This document shows positions 14,381 through 24,103 of a DNA stretch of 64,000 bases, piece by piece. The notes under the pieces were generated by a model. The model searched no databases. It saw only the letters and a program-made list of their open reading frames with translations, and was not told the origin of the DNA. How positions within the stretch are numbered: the first letter of the stretch is position 1; every line of letters starts with the position of its first letter. This stretch comes from Rhodobacter maris. Its GTDB lineage: Bacteria > Pseudomonadota > Alphaproteobacteria > Rhodobacterales > Rhodobacteraceae. Both the position numbers and the translations under genes were made by a program. The stretch spans positions 1 through 64,000 of the forward strand of contig NZ_OBMT01000004.1 of NCBI RefSeq assembly GCF_900217815.1. The letters are read 5' to 3'.

Positions 14381-15556
14381 ATGACGCTCGTCCGACCGCT
14401 CCTTCGCCTTGTCCTGCTCGTCAGCGTGCTCCTTGCCGCGCTTCCCGCCGCCGCCTTCGAGACCCGCGCCCGGGCCGCATGGGTCTATGACCTCACGGCG
14501 CAGACCGTGCTTTTGGAAAAGAACGCCGATGTCGCGCTGCCGCCCGCCTCGATGTCGAAGCTGATGACGCTGAACATGTTGTTCGAAGCGCTCCGCGAGG
14601 GCCGGGTGACGCTTGACACGACTTTCGCCGTCACCACCCGCGCCAAGCAGATGGGCGGCTCGACGATGTTTCTGAACGAGATGGACCGGCCCAGCGTGCG
14701 CGAGCTGATGCAGGGGATCGCGATCAACTCCGGCAACGATGCCTGCGTGGTGGTGGCCGAGGGGCTCGCGGGCTCCGAAGAGGCCTTTGCACAGCGCATG
14801 TCCGAGCGGGCGCCGCAACTGGGCATGACGCAATCGAGCTTTGCCAATGCCTCGGGCTGGCCGCATCCGAACCAGCGCATGTCGATGCATGATCTGGGGG
14901 TGCTTGCCGTGCGCCTGATCACGCAATTCCCGGAATATTATCCGCTCTTTGCGGAAACGACCTACAATTACAAGAACCGTGCCCCCGCCAATGCGCACAA
15001 CCGCAACCCGCTTCTGAAGATCGCCGCGGCCGACTGGCATGCCGACGGGCTGAAAACCGGCCATACCGAAGAGGCGGGCTACGGCCTCGTAGGCTCCGCG
15101 GTGATGGGCAACCGCCGGATCGTTTTCGTGCTCTCGGGCCTCGGCTCGGAAGCCGAGCGCGCGCAGGAGGCCGAGGCGGTGGCGAACTGGGCATTCCGGC
15201 AATTCGTGCTGAAAACCGTGGCGGAAAAGGGCACACGGCTGGCCGAGGCACCGGTCTGGCTCGGGGCACAATCCCATGTCGGGCTTGCGCCCGCGGAGGA
15301 TGTGGCGCTGCTGCTTCCTGCGGGGGCCGCGGCAGGCGTGACGGCCCAGGCCGTCTTTGATGCGCCCCTCACCGCGCCGGTTGCCGCGGGAGCGACGGTC
15401 GGGCGGCTCGAGATCGCCGTGCCGGGGTTTGACGCGCCGCGCGTGGTGCCGCTGGTGGCCGAGGCAGAGGTCCCTTCGGGCGGCTTTCTGACCCGCTTCA
15501 CCTCGGCGGCGCTGCGGCTCTTTGAACGCGCCGTGGCGATGACCGCCAGCAGCTGA
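14381..15556 (+). CDS. D-alanyl-D-alanine carboxypeptidase (PBP5/DacA family)
   Basis: This 391-residue periplasmic penicillin-binding protein has a signal peptide ending at about AAA-FE. The three active-site motifs are intact: Ser57-x-x-Lys60 (SMSK), Ser117-Gly-Asn119 (SGN) and Lys225-Thr-Gly227 (KTG). The C-terminal PBP5-type beta domain (about 270-370) precedes a terminal amphipathic helix (FLTRFTSAALRLFERAVAMT), which anchors these enzymes to the inner membrane. It trims the terminal D-Ala of peptidoglycan stem peptides. The start at 14381 was chosen over 14339 because it gives a normal signal peptide and avoids overlap with the SPOR gene. Three bases separate it from tmk. Confidence 0.93.
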   Translation: MTLVRPLLRLVLLVSVLLAALPAAAFETRARAAWVYDLTAQTVLLEKNADVALPPASMSKLMTLNMLFEALREGRVTLDTTFAVTTRAKQMGGSTMFLNEMDRPSVRELMQGIAINSGNDACVVVAEGLAGSEEAFAQRMSERAPQLGMTQSSFANASGWPHPNQRMSMHDLGVLAVRLITQFPEYYPLFAETTYNYKNRAPANAHNRNPLLKIAAADWHADGLKTGHTEEAGYGLVGSAVMGNRRIVFVLSGLGSEAERAQEAEAVANWAFRQFVLKTVAEKGTRLAEAPVWLGAQSHVGLAPAEDVALLLPAGAAAGVTAQAVFDAPLTAPVAAGATVGRLEIAVPGFDAPRVVPLVAEAEVPSGGFLTRFTSAALRLFERAVAMTASS

Positions 15557-15559
15557 GCG

Positions 15560-16183
15560 ATGTTCATCACCTTCGAGGGGATCGACGGATCGGGCAAATC
15601 CACCCAGGCGCGGCTCCTTGCGGAAGCGCTCGGGGCGGCGGGGCACAGCGTCGTGCGCACGCGCGAGCCCGGCGGCAGCCCCGGCGCGGAAGAAATTCGC
15701 GCGCTGGTGTTGCAGGGCGATCCCGAACGCTGGTCGGCCGAGACCGAAATCCTTCTCTTCACCGCGGCGCGGCGCGACCATCTCGAACGTACGATCACCC
15801 CCGCGCTTGCTGCCGGAAACGTTGTGGTATGCGACCGCTTCGCAGACAGCACCCGGATGTATCAGGGGCTCTCGCGCGGGGATCTGCGCGCGCAGGTTGA
15901 TGCCCTGCACCGGCTGATGATCGGGCGCGAGCCGGACCTCACCTTCCTGATCGACATCGACCCCGCGGTGGGACTCTCCCGCGCCAAGGGGCGGCAGGGC
16001 CATGAGGAGCGGTTCGAGGATATGGGGCTTGGCATGCAGACGCAGATGCGGGCGGGGTTTCTCGCGCTCGCAAAAGAATTTGCGCCCCGGTTCCGGGTGA
16101 TCGACGGCGCCCGCCCGGCCGAGGTCGTTGCCGCCGAGGTGCGCGCTCTCGCAACCGCAGCACTTGAGGCGCGCGGGCAATGA
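15560..16183 (+). CDS. tmk: Thymidylate kinase
   Basis: This 207-residue enzyme converts dTMP to dTDP with ATP. It has the P-loop GIDGSGKST (7-15), the DR(F) motif in VVVCDRFADSTRMYQG and the TREPGGSPGAEEIR substrate-binding segment. The length is normal. It overlaps the holB start by four bases, a common tmk-holB arrangement, and probably belongs to one transcript running from the SPOR gene to the AEC transporter. Confidence 0.97.
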   Translation: MFITFEGIDGSGKSTQARLLAEALGAAGHSVVRTREPGGSPGAEEIRALVLQGDPERWSAETEILLFTAARRDHLERTITPALAAGNVVVCDRFADSTRMYQGLSRGDLRAQVDALHRLMIGREPDLTFLIDIDPAVGLSRAKGRQGHEERFEDMGLGMQTQMRAGFLALAKEFAPRFRVIDGARPAEVVAAEVRALATAALEARGQ

Positions 16184-17295
16184 GCACGACCGACTTCCCT
16201 GACCCGACCGCGGTCGAGGGCGCACCGCACCCGCGCCAGACCGCACGGCTTTACGGGCAGGAGCACGCCGAACAGGCCTTTCTGGAGGCCTTCACCTCTG
16301 GCCGCCTGCATCACGCCTGGATGCTCACCGGCCCGCGCGGCGTGGGCAAGGCCACCCTCGCCTGGCGCATCGCGCGGTTTTTGCTCACGCAACCGCTTGA
16401 AGAGGGCGGCGGGCTCTTTGGCGCCCCCGAACCGCCGCGCAACCTTGACGCCGACCCCGAGCATCCGGTGTGCCGCCGCATCCTGGCCGAGGCCGAACCG
16501 CGCATCTTTCATCTCAAACGTGGGCTCAACAGCACCAAAAGCGCGCTTTCGGAGGACATCCGGGTTGAGGAGGTGCGCAAGCTCACCTCTTTCCTGCATC
16601 TCTCGGCGGCGGATGGCGGGCGCCGCGTGGTGGTGATCGACGCCGCCGACGAGCTTGCCACCGCGGGCGCCAATGCGCTTTTGAAACTGCTCGAAGAGCC
16701 GCCGCCGCTTGTCACCTTTCTGCTCGTCACGCACCAGCCCGCCCGGCTTTTGCCCACAATCCGCTCGCGCTGCCGCGAGTTGCGGCTCACCACCCTGCCG
16801 CCCGAAGAGCTCGCGCTGGCCCTCAGCGCCGCCGAGGCAGAGGTGAGCGCAGAGCAAACCCTTGCGCTCTCGGCACTTGCGGGGGGCTCGGTGGGGGAGG
16901 CGCTGCGGCTGATCAACCTCGACGGGCTTGAAAGCTACACCGCGCTCGTGACGCTTTTCGCCCCGTTGCCGCGGCTGGAGCGCCCCCGCGCCTGGGCCTT
17001 GGCGGAATCGGTGACCGGGCGGGCCAATGAGCCGCGGTTTGATCTGATGTTGCGGCTGATCGACCTGTTCCTGTCCCGGCTCGCGCGCGCGGGGCTGACC
17101 GGCCCGCCGATGCCCGAGGCGGCGCCGGGCGAGGCAAAGCTGATGGCCCGGCTCTCCCCCGATGGCGCGGCCGCACTGAAATGGGCCGGGCTGCATCAGG
17201 ATCTGGGCGCGCGCGCGCGTCACGGCAAGGCGGTCAATCTTGACCCCGCCGCGCTGGTCATGGATATGGTGTTGGCAATCAACGCCGCCCCCTAG
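16180..17295 (+). CDS. holB: DNA polymerase III subunit delta'
   Basis: This 371-residue AAA+ clamp-loader subunit has a P-loop GPRGVGKA (51-58), a LKLLEEPPP motif at about residue 168, and an arginine-finger-like SRC (TIRSRCRELRL). It lacks the CxxCxxC zinc cluster of gamma/tau but keeps the delta' layout. It helps load the beta clamp at the replication fork. It is coupled to tmk by ATGA and followed by a TatD gene, the standard holB neighbourhood. Confidence 0.93.
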   Translation: MSTTDFPDPTAVEGAPHPRQTARLYGQEHAEQAFLEAFTSGRLHHAWMLTGPRGVGKATLAWRIARFLLTQPLEEGGGLFGAPEPPRNLDADPEHPVCRRILAEAEPRIFHLKRGLNSTKSALSEDIRVEEVRKLTSFLHLSAADGGRRVVVIDAADELATAGANALLKLLEEPPPLVTFLLVTHQPARLLPTIRSRCRELRLTTLPPEELALALSAAEAEVSAEQTLALSALAGGSVGEALRLINLDGLESYTALVTLFAPLPRLERPRAWALAESVTGRANEPRFDLMLRLIDLFLSRLARAGLTGPPMPEAAPGEAKLMARLSPDGAAALKWAGLHQDLGARARHGKAVNLDPAALVMDMVLAINAAP

Positions 17296-17310
17296 CGGCA
17301 GGAGAGAGAC

Positions 17311-18105
17311 GTGACCACCCTGCCCCGTATCGTCGACAGCCACTGCCATCTCGATTTCCCCGAACTGAGCGCGGAACTGCCCGAGGTGATCGCCCGCGCC
17401 AAGGCCGCGGGCGTGACGCGGATGGTGACGATCTGCACCCGGCTGCGGTCCGTGCCGCAGGTGCGCGCGATTGCCGAGGCCCATGAGGGCGTGTTCTGGG
17501 CTGCGGGCACGCATCCGATGAGCGCCGCCGAGGAGCCGATGGCGACGCTCGAAGAGCTTGTCGCCCTCGCCCACCATCCGAAATTCGTCGGCATCGGCGA
17601 GACCGGGCTCGATTACCATTACACCGCCGACAGCGCCGAGGTGCAGAAGGTTTCGCTGCGCCTGCATATCGAAGCCGCGCAAGAGACCGGGCTGCCGCTC
17701 ATCATCCATTCGCGCGCCGCCGATGAGGATATGGCCGCGATCCTGACCGAGGGCATGAAGCGCAAGCCCTATGCTTGCGTGATGCATTGCTTTTCGTCGG
17801 GCGCGGCGCTTGCGCAAACGGCCATCGAGCTTGGCTTCTATCTCTCGATGTCGGGCGTCGCCACCTTCCCCAAAAGCGGCGAGATCCGCGAGATCTTCGC
17901 CCAAGTGCCGCTGGAGCGCGTGCTCGTCGAGACCGACAGCCCCTATCTCGCCCCGCCGCCCCATCGCGGGCGGCGCAATGAGCCGGCCTTCACCGTCCAT
18001 ACCGCCAAGGTCGGCGCCGAGGTGTTTGGCCTGAGCTTCGAGGCGTTCGCCGCCGCCACCACCGCCAATTTCGAGCGGCTTTTTGCGAAGGCCTGCCATG
18101 GCTGA
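17311..18105 (+). CDS. TatD-family metal-dependent hydrolase
   Basis: This is a 264-residue TIM-barrel hydrolase. Metal ligands are clear: HCHLD at the N-terminus (VDSHCHLDFPEL), GETGLDYHY, IIHSRAADED, MHCFSSGA and the terminal ETDSPYLAPPPHRG. TatD/YcfH enzymes are divalent-metal deoxyribonucleases or related phosphoesterases. It starts 15 bp after holB and overlaps the next gene by eight bases. Confidence 0.94.
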   Translation: MTTLPRIVDSHCHLDFPELSAELPEVIARAKAAGVTRMVTICTRLRSVPQVRAIAEAHEGVFWAAGTHPMSAAEEPMATLEELVALAHHPKFVGIGETGLDYHYTADSAEVQKVSLRLHIEAAQETGLPLIIHSRAADEDMAAILTEGMKRKPYACVMHCFSSGAALAQTAIELGFYLSMSGVATFPKSGEIREIFAQVPLERVLVETDSPYLAPPPHRGRRNEPAFTVHTAKVGAEVFGLSFEAFAAATTANFERLFAKACHG

Positions 18106-18901
18106 CCGGCTCCGCTTCACCATCCTCGGTTGCGGCTCCTCGGGCGGCGTGCCGCGGATCGGCGGGCATTGGGGCGAATGTGACCCGAAGAACCCGAAAA
18201 ACCGCCGCACGCGCTGCTCGATGCTCGTCGAGCGCGTGGGCGCCGCGGGCATTACCCGGGTGCTGATCGATACCTCGCCCGACATGCGCGAACAGCTGTT
18301 GCGCGCCGAGATCGCGACGCTCGATGCGGTGGCCTTCACCCATCCCCATGCCGATCACCTGCACGGGCTCGACGACATTCGCCAGATCACCTTCAACATG
18401 CGCGCGCGGCTGCCGGTCTGGGCCGATGCGCCCACCACGGATGCGCTGATCAACCGCTTTGGCTATGCCTTCGTGCAGCCTGCGGGCAGCGACTACCCGC
18501 CCATTTGCGATCTGCACGAGATCGAGGGACCCTTCAGCGTGCAGGGCGCCGGCGGGCGGATCGATTTCGTTCCCTTCAAGGTGGAACACGGCAATATCCC
18601 GGCGCTTGGCTTCCGGGTGGGGGGGCTCGCCTATCTGCCCGATGTCTCGGCGATCCCGGAGCCTGCCTGGGCCGCGCTCGAGGGGCTCGACTGCTGGGTG
18701 CTCGACGCGCTGCGCCGCAAGCCGCATCCGAGCCACGCCCATCTTGCGCTTTCGCTCGCATGGATCGCGCGCGCGCAGCCCAAAAACGCCGTGCTCACCA
18801 ATATGCATATCGACCTCGACCACAGCGATGTTGAGGCGGAAACCCCCGATCATATCCGCGCCGCCTATGATGGCATGGTGCTGGAGCTGCCCGCGCCATG
18901 A
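18098..18901 (+). CDS. MBL-fold metallo-hydrolase (PhnP-like)
   Basis: This 267-residue metallo-beta-lactamase-fold protein contains the HPHADHLHGLDD zinc-binding motif (HxHxDH) at about residue 82. It opens with TILGCGSSGGVPRIG and ends with NMHIDLDH, matching the PhnP/phosphodiesterase branch often found after holB-tatD in alphaproteobacteria. It probably hydrolyses a cyclic phosphodiester, but the physiological substrate is unknown. The start at 18098 overlaps the TatD stop, and the stop overlaps the next start (ATGA). Confidence 0.9.
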   Translation: MADRLRFTILGCGSSGGVPRIGGHWGECDPKNPKNRRTRCSMLVERVGAAGITRVLIDTSPDMREQLLRAEIATLDAVAFTHPHADHLHGLDDIRQITFNMRARLPVWADAPTTDALINRFGYAFVQPAGSDYPPICDLHEIEGPFSVQGAGGRIDFVPFKVEHGNIPALGFRVGGLAYLPDVSAIPEPAWAALEGLDCWVLDALRRKPHPSHAHLALSLAWIARAQPKNAVLTNMHIDLDHSDVEAETPDHIRAAYDGMVLELPAP

Positions 18902-19848
18902 GCGGGCTCATCGATGTCATCCTGCCGGTCTTTCTGGTGCTCGGCTTCGGCTATCTGGTGGTCTGGAAAGGGCTCTTTTCCGAAAGCGCGGTCGACGGGC
19001 TGATGCGCTTTGCGCAGAATTTTGCCGTACCTGTGTTGCTTGCGCGCTCGATCGCCAAGCTCGACCTTGGCGCGAGCTACGATTTCGGGCTGATGGTGAG
19101 CTTTTACGCGGGCGCGCTGATCTCCTTTGTCATCGGCGCGGGTGCGGCACGGCTCTGGCTGCGCCGCACCGGCCCGGATGCGGTGGCGATCGGCTTTGCC
19201 TGCCTGTTCTCCAACTCGCTCCTCCTCGGCATCCCGATCACGGAGCGCGCCTACGGGCACGATGCGCTTGCGGGCAACTTTGCCATCATCTCGATCCATT
19301 CGCCGTTTCTCTACACGATCGGCATTGTCGCGATGGAGGCCGTGCGCAGTCATGGCACGGGCGCGGGGCTGAGCCGCGTCGGGCTCAATGCGCTGATGGG
19401 CGTTTTGCGCACGCCGCTCGTGATCGGTATCCTGACGGGCTTCACGATTCAGGCGGGGCAGGCGCTCACCGGCATGGTGCTGCCCGCCCCGGTCTGGTCT
19501 GCGATGGACATGATCGCGGGCGCGGCACTGCCTGCGGCGCTCTTTGGCCTTGGCGGGGTGCTGGTACGCTATCGCCCCGAGGGCGACGGGCGCGCGATTG
19601 CCATGGTCACCACGCTTTCGCTGATCCTGCATCCGGGCATCGCCTATCTGCTCGGCCATTTCGTCTTCGATCTCGGCACGCCCGCGCTGCGCTCGGCGGT
19701 GCTCACCGCAGCGATGGCGCCGGGCGTGAACGCCTATCTCTTCTCCAACATGTATGGCGCGGCGCGGCGCGTGGCCGCCTCAAGCGTGCTCGTCGCCACC
19801 GCGGGCTCGATCCTGACGATCTCGTTCTGGCTCGCGCTCCTGCCCTGA
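18898..19848 (+). CDS. AEC-family (auxin efflux carrier-like) transporter
   Basis: This 316-residue membrane protein has about ten hydrophobic segments in two halves. It begins LIDVILPVFLVLGFGYLVVW and contains the family's NSLLLGIP and PGVNAYLFSNMYG stretches in transmembrane helices 4 and 9. Bacterial AEC/MdcF members move small carboxylates or similar anions; the substrate here is unknown. It is the last gene of the run, with no evident terminator afterwards. Confidence 0.88.
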   Translation: MSGLIDVILPVFLVLGFGYLVVWKGLFSESAVDGLMRFAQNFAVPVLLARSIAKLDLGASYDFGLMVSFYAGALISFVIGAGAARLWLRRTGPDAVAIGFACLFSNSLLLGIPITERAYGHDALAGNFAIISIHSPFLYTIGIVAMEAVRSHGTGAGLSRVGLNALMGVLRTPLVIGILTGFTIQAGQALTGMVLPAPVWSAMDMIAGAALPAALFGLGGVLVRYRPEGDGRAIAMVTTLSLILHPGIAYLLGHFVFDLGTPALRSAVLTAAMAPGVNAYLFSNMYGAARRVAASSVLVATAGSILTISFWLALLP

Positions 19849-20005
19849 CCGCGCAGCCCCCCCAGGCTCCTAAAATTGCCAAATCTTTTCTGAGCCGACT
19901 TAACCGTCGTTTCAGGGAAGATCGTCAATATCCGTTGCGGGGGACTCCGCGCGGATCTGGACATCCGCATCGATGAGAGATTGAGGCGATGAGCCGGGGG
20001 CAAGA

Positions 20006-22720
20006 ATGACGACCTGGACGATCCAGGGCTTTAGCGGATCGGATCTGATCATCGCCGAGGGCGGCAGCACCCTCTCGGTGGGGTCGAACTTCATGCTCGA
20101 TCCAACCTGGGACGCCTCGACAGATGCCACCAGCTACACATTTACTGACCCGGACGACACCAACCTTTCCGGTGACAACCTCAACAACGAACATGGCAAC
20201 GACGGCAACCAGACGATCAACGTCTATGATTCCTCGGGTACGCTGATCCATTCGGGGCAGGTCTATATCGAGGACTCGGCGGTCTTCACCGCGCCCGACG
20301 GCTCCTCGATCACGCTTTACACGCTTGAGGTCAACGGCGTCGTTGTCGGAACCGTCACCTCGGCGCCGCTGGTGCCGGGCGTCACGTATCATGTTACCGC
20401 AATCAACGACGTCACGACGGGGCCGCTCTATACCGCGCTCGCCTCGACCACGTATGACCCTGACCTGGCCAATACCGTCACCGGAGGTGATTACGCAGAT
20501 TCGATCACGGGCGGCGCGGGAAACGACACGATCACCACAGGCGCCGGATCGGACACGATCGACGGCGGCACCGGCAATGACTCGATCCAGTTCGGCACCG
20601 GCGGCGATTCCGTGCATGGCGGCGACGGCAACGATTACATCGACGATTACGCAGGCTCGACCGGATACGTTTACAACGACACGCTTTATGGCGATGCGGG
20701 GAATGACACGATCTTTGCCGGATCGGGCAACGATTATGTCGATGGCGGCGCCGACAATGACAACATCTACGGCGAGGATGGCAACGACACGCTGCTGGGC
20801 GGGGCGGGCTGCGACTGGATCGAGGGCGGCGCGGGAGCTGACAGCATCGACGGCGGCACCGGCACGGACATCATTCTGGGCGGCGACGGCAACGACACGA
20901 TCCATGGCGGCGATGGTGCCGATTACCTCGCCGGCAACACCGGCAACGATGTGCTTTATGGCGAAGCCGATGCCGACCGGTTCTATTTCGAAAACGGTTG
21001 GGGCTCTGATACGGTCTATGGCGGCTCGACGACCACCGCCGGGGGCGTTGATCTCGATACGCTCGATTTCAGCTATGACACGGTCAGCGGCGTCTCGGTC
21101 ACCTTCACCGACTGGGAAGACGGCACCGCCACCGATGGCACCAGCACGGTTACTTTCGACAATATCGAGGGCATCTACGGCACTGCCTTCGGCGATACGA
21201 TCAATGCCTCTGCCGATGGCTCGGGGCTGACACTCGACGGTCAGGCGGGCAATGACAGCATCATCGGCGGCTCGGGGGACGACTGCATCCTCGGCGGAGC
21301 GGGCGATGACACGATCTTCTCGGGCTTCGGCAATGACACTGTCTATGGCGGCGACGGCAATGATTCCATCGACGACAAGTCCGGCGTTCTGGCCGAAACC
21401 TACACCAACTACGTCGATGCAGGCGCGGGCAATGACACGGTGTTCACCGGCGGCGGCTCGGATACGATCCTGGGCGGTGAGGGCGATGACCAGCTCCATG
21501 CCGAGGCGGGAGATGACCTTGTCTATGGCGGAGCCGGGGCCGATACGCTCTGGGGGAACGAGGGCGCCGATACGCTCTGGGGCGGCGATGGCGCAGATTC
21601 GATCCTCGGCGGGATCGGCGACGACCTGATCTATGGCGAGGCCGGAAACGACACGATCACCGGGGGCGACGGGGCCGACAGCATCAGCGGCGGTGCCGAT
21701 AACGATGTGATCACCGGCGATCTGGGCGATGATACGCTCGCGGGCGGCACCGGCGCGGATACGCTGACGGGCGGCACCGGGGCGGACACCTATGTGATGT
21801 CGGATGGCGACGGCGCCGATACCGTCACCGATTTCGACATGACGATGGTGTCGGGGCTGACCACCGACCAGTTCGATGTCAGCGGCCTGAAAGATGCAGA
21901 AGGCAATCCCGTCAACGTCTGGGATGTCACGGTCGACAGCGACGAGCAGGGCAATGCCGTGCTGTTCTTCCCCGATGGCACCTCGGTCACTCTCATCGGT
22001 GTCTCGAAGACCAGCGTGAACACGGCGCCGATGCTCCACGCCATGGGCATTCCCTGCCTCGTCGCGGGGAGCCCGGTGGCAACGCCGCGCGGCCCGGTGG
22101 CGGTGGAGCAACTTGTTCCGGGCGATCTGGTGATCACCGCCTCGGGGGCAGCCGAACCGGTGCTCTGGACCGGGGCGCGCGCGGTCACCGCGGCGGAGAT
22201 GGCGGCCGATCCGCGGCTTCTGCCGGTGGAAATCGGCGCGGGGCGGCTCGGCAATGCCGCACCGGTGCGACTTTCGGCGCTCCATGCCGTGCATGTGCCC
22301 GCGCGCGGCGGCGCGCTCGCGCGGGCGGGGCATATGGCGGCAACAGGCTGGGGCGGGGCGCGGATCCTGCACGGGCTGGCGCGGCAGGAGGCCGGGCTGC
22401 GCTATCATCATTTGCTTTTGCCTCGCCATGCGCTGATCTCGGTGGCGGGGCTCTGGGTGGAAAGCTTCTGGCCCGGGCGACAGGGGCTGGCGGGGCTCGA
22501 TCCGGCTTCAAGGACACGGTTGATTCGCGCTCGCCCGCAGCTCGCACAGGTGCTCTGGGGCGGCGCCAGTGTCGCAGCCTGCTACTCGCAGCCCGCAGCG
22601 CCGTTTTTAAGGCGCCGAGAAATTGATCGTGCGGCATGTTCGAACTGGTCGCTCCTTGCCCGCGAGAAGCCGCATTCGGACGGTTTCCAAGCCTCGTCCG
22701 GGCAGGCATCAACTCTGTGA
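20006..22720 (+). CDS. RTX calcium-binding repeat protein with C-terminal Hint domain
   Basis: This 904-residue secreted-type protein has three parts. Residues about 1-155 are a beta-rich N-terminal domain found in Rhodobacterales Hint proteins. Residues about 158-600 carry roughly 34 GGxGxD-type nonapeptides in two blocks (158-325 and 410-600), separated by a beta segment (about 335-405), and should bind calcium. Residues about 685-840 form a Hint_2 domain, starting at the Cys of IPCLVAGSPVATPRGPVAVE and including RHALISVAGLWVESF. There is no N-terminal signal peptide, consistent with type I secretion. A 60-residue basic tail follows. No ABC/HlyD exporter genes lie beside it, so export may use machinery elsewhere. 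Confidence 0.88.
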   Translation: MTTWTIQGFSGSDLIIAEGGSTLSVGSNFMLDPTWDASTDATSYTFTDPDDTNLSGDNLNNEHGNDGNQTINVYDSSGTLIHSGQVYIEDSAVFTAPDGSSITLYTLEVNGVVVGTVTSAPLVPGVTYHVTAINDVTTGPLYTALASTTYDPDLANTVTGGDYADSITGGAGNDTITTGAGSDTIDGGTGNDSIQFGTGGDSVHGGDGNDYIDDYAGSTGYVYNDTLYGDAGNDTIFAGSGNDYVDGGADNDNIYGEDGNDTLLGGAGCDWIEGGAGADSIDGGTGTDIILGGDGNDTIHGGDGADYLAGNTGNDVLYGEADADRFYFENGWGSDTVYGGSTTTAGGVDLDTLDFSYDTVSGVSVTFTDWEDGTATDGTSTVTFDNIEGIYGTAFGDTINASADGSGLTLDGQAGNDSIIGGSGDDCILGGAGDDTIFSGFGNDTVYGGDGNDSIDDKSGVLAETYTNYVDAGAGNDTVFTGGGSDTILGGEGDDQLHAEAGDDLVYGGAGADTLWGNEGADTLWGGDGADSILGGIGDDLIYGEAGNDTITGGDGADSISGGADNDVITGDLGDDTLAGGTGADTLTGGTGADTYVMSDGDGADTVTDFDMTMVSGLTTDQFDVSGLKDAEGNPVNVWDVTVDSDEQGNAVLFFPDGTSVTLIGVSKTSVNTAPMLHAMGIPCLVAGSPVATPRGPVAVEQLVPGDLVITASGAAEPVLWTGARAVTAAEMAADPRLLPVEIGAGRLGNAAPVRLSALHAVHVPARGGALARAGHMAATGWGGARILHGLARQEAGLRYHHLLLPRHALISVAGLWVESFWPGRQGLAGLDPASRTRLIRARPQLAQVLWGGASVAACYSQPAAPFLRRREIDRAACSNWSLLAREKPHSDGFQASSGQASTL

Positions 22721-22815
22721 CACCCTGTCGGAAATGACGGTTGAAATCTCGCAAAGGCACTGTTTTAGTTGCCGCACGGGAGCAAACGAACCAGAAAAAT
22801 CACGGGGAGCCCGCA

Positions 22816-23919
22816 TTGACTGCTGTACCGACCGACGAAGGCTTCGTCGTCTTCGACCATGTCCAGAAGAGCTATGACGGCGAAACCCTCGTCGTCAAAG
22901 ATCTCAATCTGTCGATCGCCAAGGGCGAATTTCTGACCATGCTCGGCCCCTCGGGCTCGGGCAAGACCACCTGCCTGATGATGCTGGCGGGGTTCGAGAC
23001 GGCGACGAACGGGCGCATCCTGCTCGATGGCACCAACATCAACGAAATGCCGCCGCACAAGCGCGGCATTGGCATGGTGTTCCAGAATTACGCGCTTTTT
23101 CCGCATATGACGGTGGGCGAGAACCTCGCCTTCCCGCTTGAGGTGCGGGGCATGGGCAAGGCCGAGCGCGAGGCCAAGGTGATGCGCGCGCTCGACATGG
23201 TGCAGATGGGCAAATTTGCCAACCGTCGCCCGGCCCAGCTTTCGGGCGGCCAGCAGCAACGGATCGCGCTTGCCCGTGCGCTGGTGTTTGACCCGAGCCT
23301 CGTTTTGATGGACGAACCGCTCGGCGCGCTCGACAAGCAGCTGCGCGAACATATGCAGTTCGAAATCAAGCACTTGCATGAGACGCTCGGGATCACCGTT
23401 GTCTATGTGACGCATGATCAGGGCGAAGCGCTGACGATGTCGGACCGCGTTGCGGTGTTTAACGACGGTCGGATCCAGCAGCTGGCGCCCCCCGACGAGC
23501 TTTACGAACGCCCGAAAAACAGCTTCGTGGCGCAATTCATCGGCGAGAACAACAAGCTGCCCGGCACGGTCGAGGAACTTGACGACGAGAAATGCCTCGT
23601 GCGGCTCGAAACCGGGGAGATGATCGACGCCACGCCCGTCAACATTCGCCACAAGGGCCAGCAGACGCTGGTCTCGATCCGCCCCGAACGGGTCGAGTTC
23701 AAGCCCGAGATGATGCCGCCGGGCGCCCATATGATCGAGGCCGAAGTGCTTGAGGTGATCTACATGGGCGACATTTTCCGCACCCGGATGCGGGTTGCCG
23801 GGACCACCGATTTCGTGATGAAATCGCGCAACACCATTGGTCAGACCAAGCTCAAGCCCGGCGAGCGGCTGAAGATCGGCTGGCACCCGGCGGATGCGCG
23901 CGCGCTCGATCCGATGTGA
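22816..23919 (+). CDS. ABC transporter ATPase, polyamine-type (PotA-like)
   Basis: This is 367 residues from the TTG at 22816, chosen because GGGGAG lies seven bases upstream. An in-frame ATG 75 bp earlier adds a non-homologous tail. Walker A is GPSGSGKTT, the signature is LSGGQQQR and Walker B is [11 protein letters not shown] with the D-loop; a TOBE-type regulatory domain follows from about 240. It powers the importer formed with the following binding protein and two permeases. It is close to PotA/spermidine-putrescine ATPases, but opine or thiamine-like substrates cannot be excluded. Confidence 0.9.
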   Translation: MTAVPTDEGFVVFDHVQKSYDGETLVVKDLNLSIAKGEFLTMLGPSGSGKTTCLMMLAGFETATNGRILLDGTNINEMPPHKRGIGMVFQNYALFPHMTVGENLAFPLEVRGMGKAEREAKVMRALDMVQMGKFANRRPAQLSGGQQQRIALARALVFDPSLVLMDEPLGALDKQLREHMQFEIKHLHETLGITVVYVTHDQGEALTMSDRVAVFNDGRIQQLAPPDELYERPKNSFVAQFIGENNKLPGTVEELDDEKCLVRLETGEMIDATPVNIRHKGQQTLVSIRPERVEFKPEMMPPGAHMIEAEVLEVIYMGDIFRTRMRVAGTTDFVMKSRNTIGQTKLKPGERLKIGWHPADARALDPM

Positions 23920-23980
23920 AGATGCGGCCCGGGCCGCCGCCGGTCGGGCCGGCGCGGCACAAGGGGCCGAAGAGCTGCCG

Positions 23981-24018
23981 ACACCGGCGGACCCTGACGG
24001 AGAAGGGTCAACCGGTGT
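23981..24018 (+). promoter_or_regulatory. Two-part hairpin between ATPase and binding-protein genes
   Basis: The outer stem is ACACCGG/CCGGTGT and the inner stem is GACCCT/AGGGTC, 85 bases before the binding-protein ATG. There is no U-tract. It may be an RNA-processing or partial-termination element that separates levels of the two messages (inference). Confidence 0.5.
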
Positions 24019-24103
24019 GCACAAGACGACAGCAGACAAGATGCAAAGCGGGGGCACATCCGCAAGCATCACGAAGACCCGCAATCAACAAGGGAGTAAC
24101 CAA

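Noticed and set aside
15862-18339. An 825-residue minus-strand open frame across tmk, holB and tatD
   Set aside because: It runs antisense through three recognised housekeeping genes and has shadow-type composition.
19899-19915. Possible CtrA half-site upstream of the RTX gene (TTAA-N7-TTCA)
   Set aside because: Only one half matches the consensus, and such half-sites are common by chance.
20458-21820. Possible CRISPR or tandem-repeat array suggested by regularly spaced repeats
   Set aside because: The period is 27 bp and codes for RTX nonapeptides; there are no spacers and no cas genes.
19925-22429. An 834-residue minus-strand frame opposite the RTX gene
   Set aside because: Its repetitive Ile/Val/Ala/Arg pattern is the mirror image of the RTX nonapeptide repeats, not a protein family.
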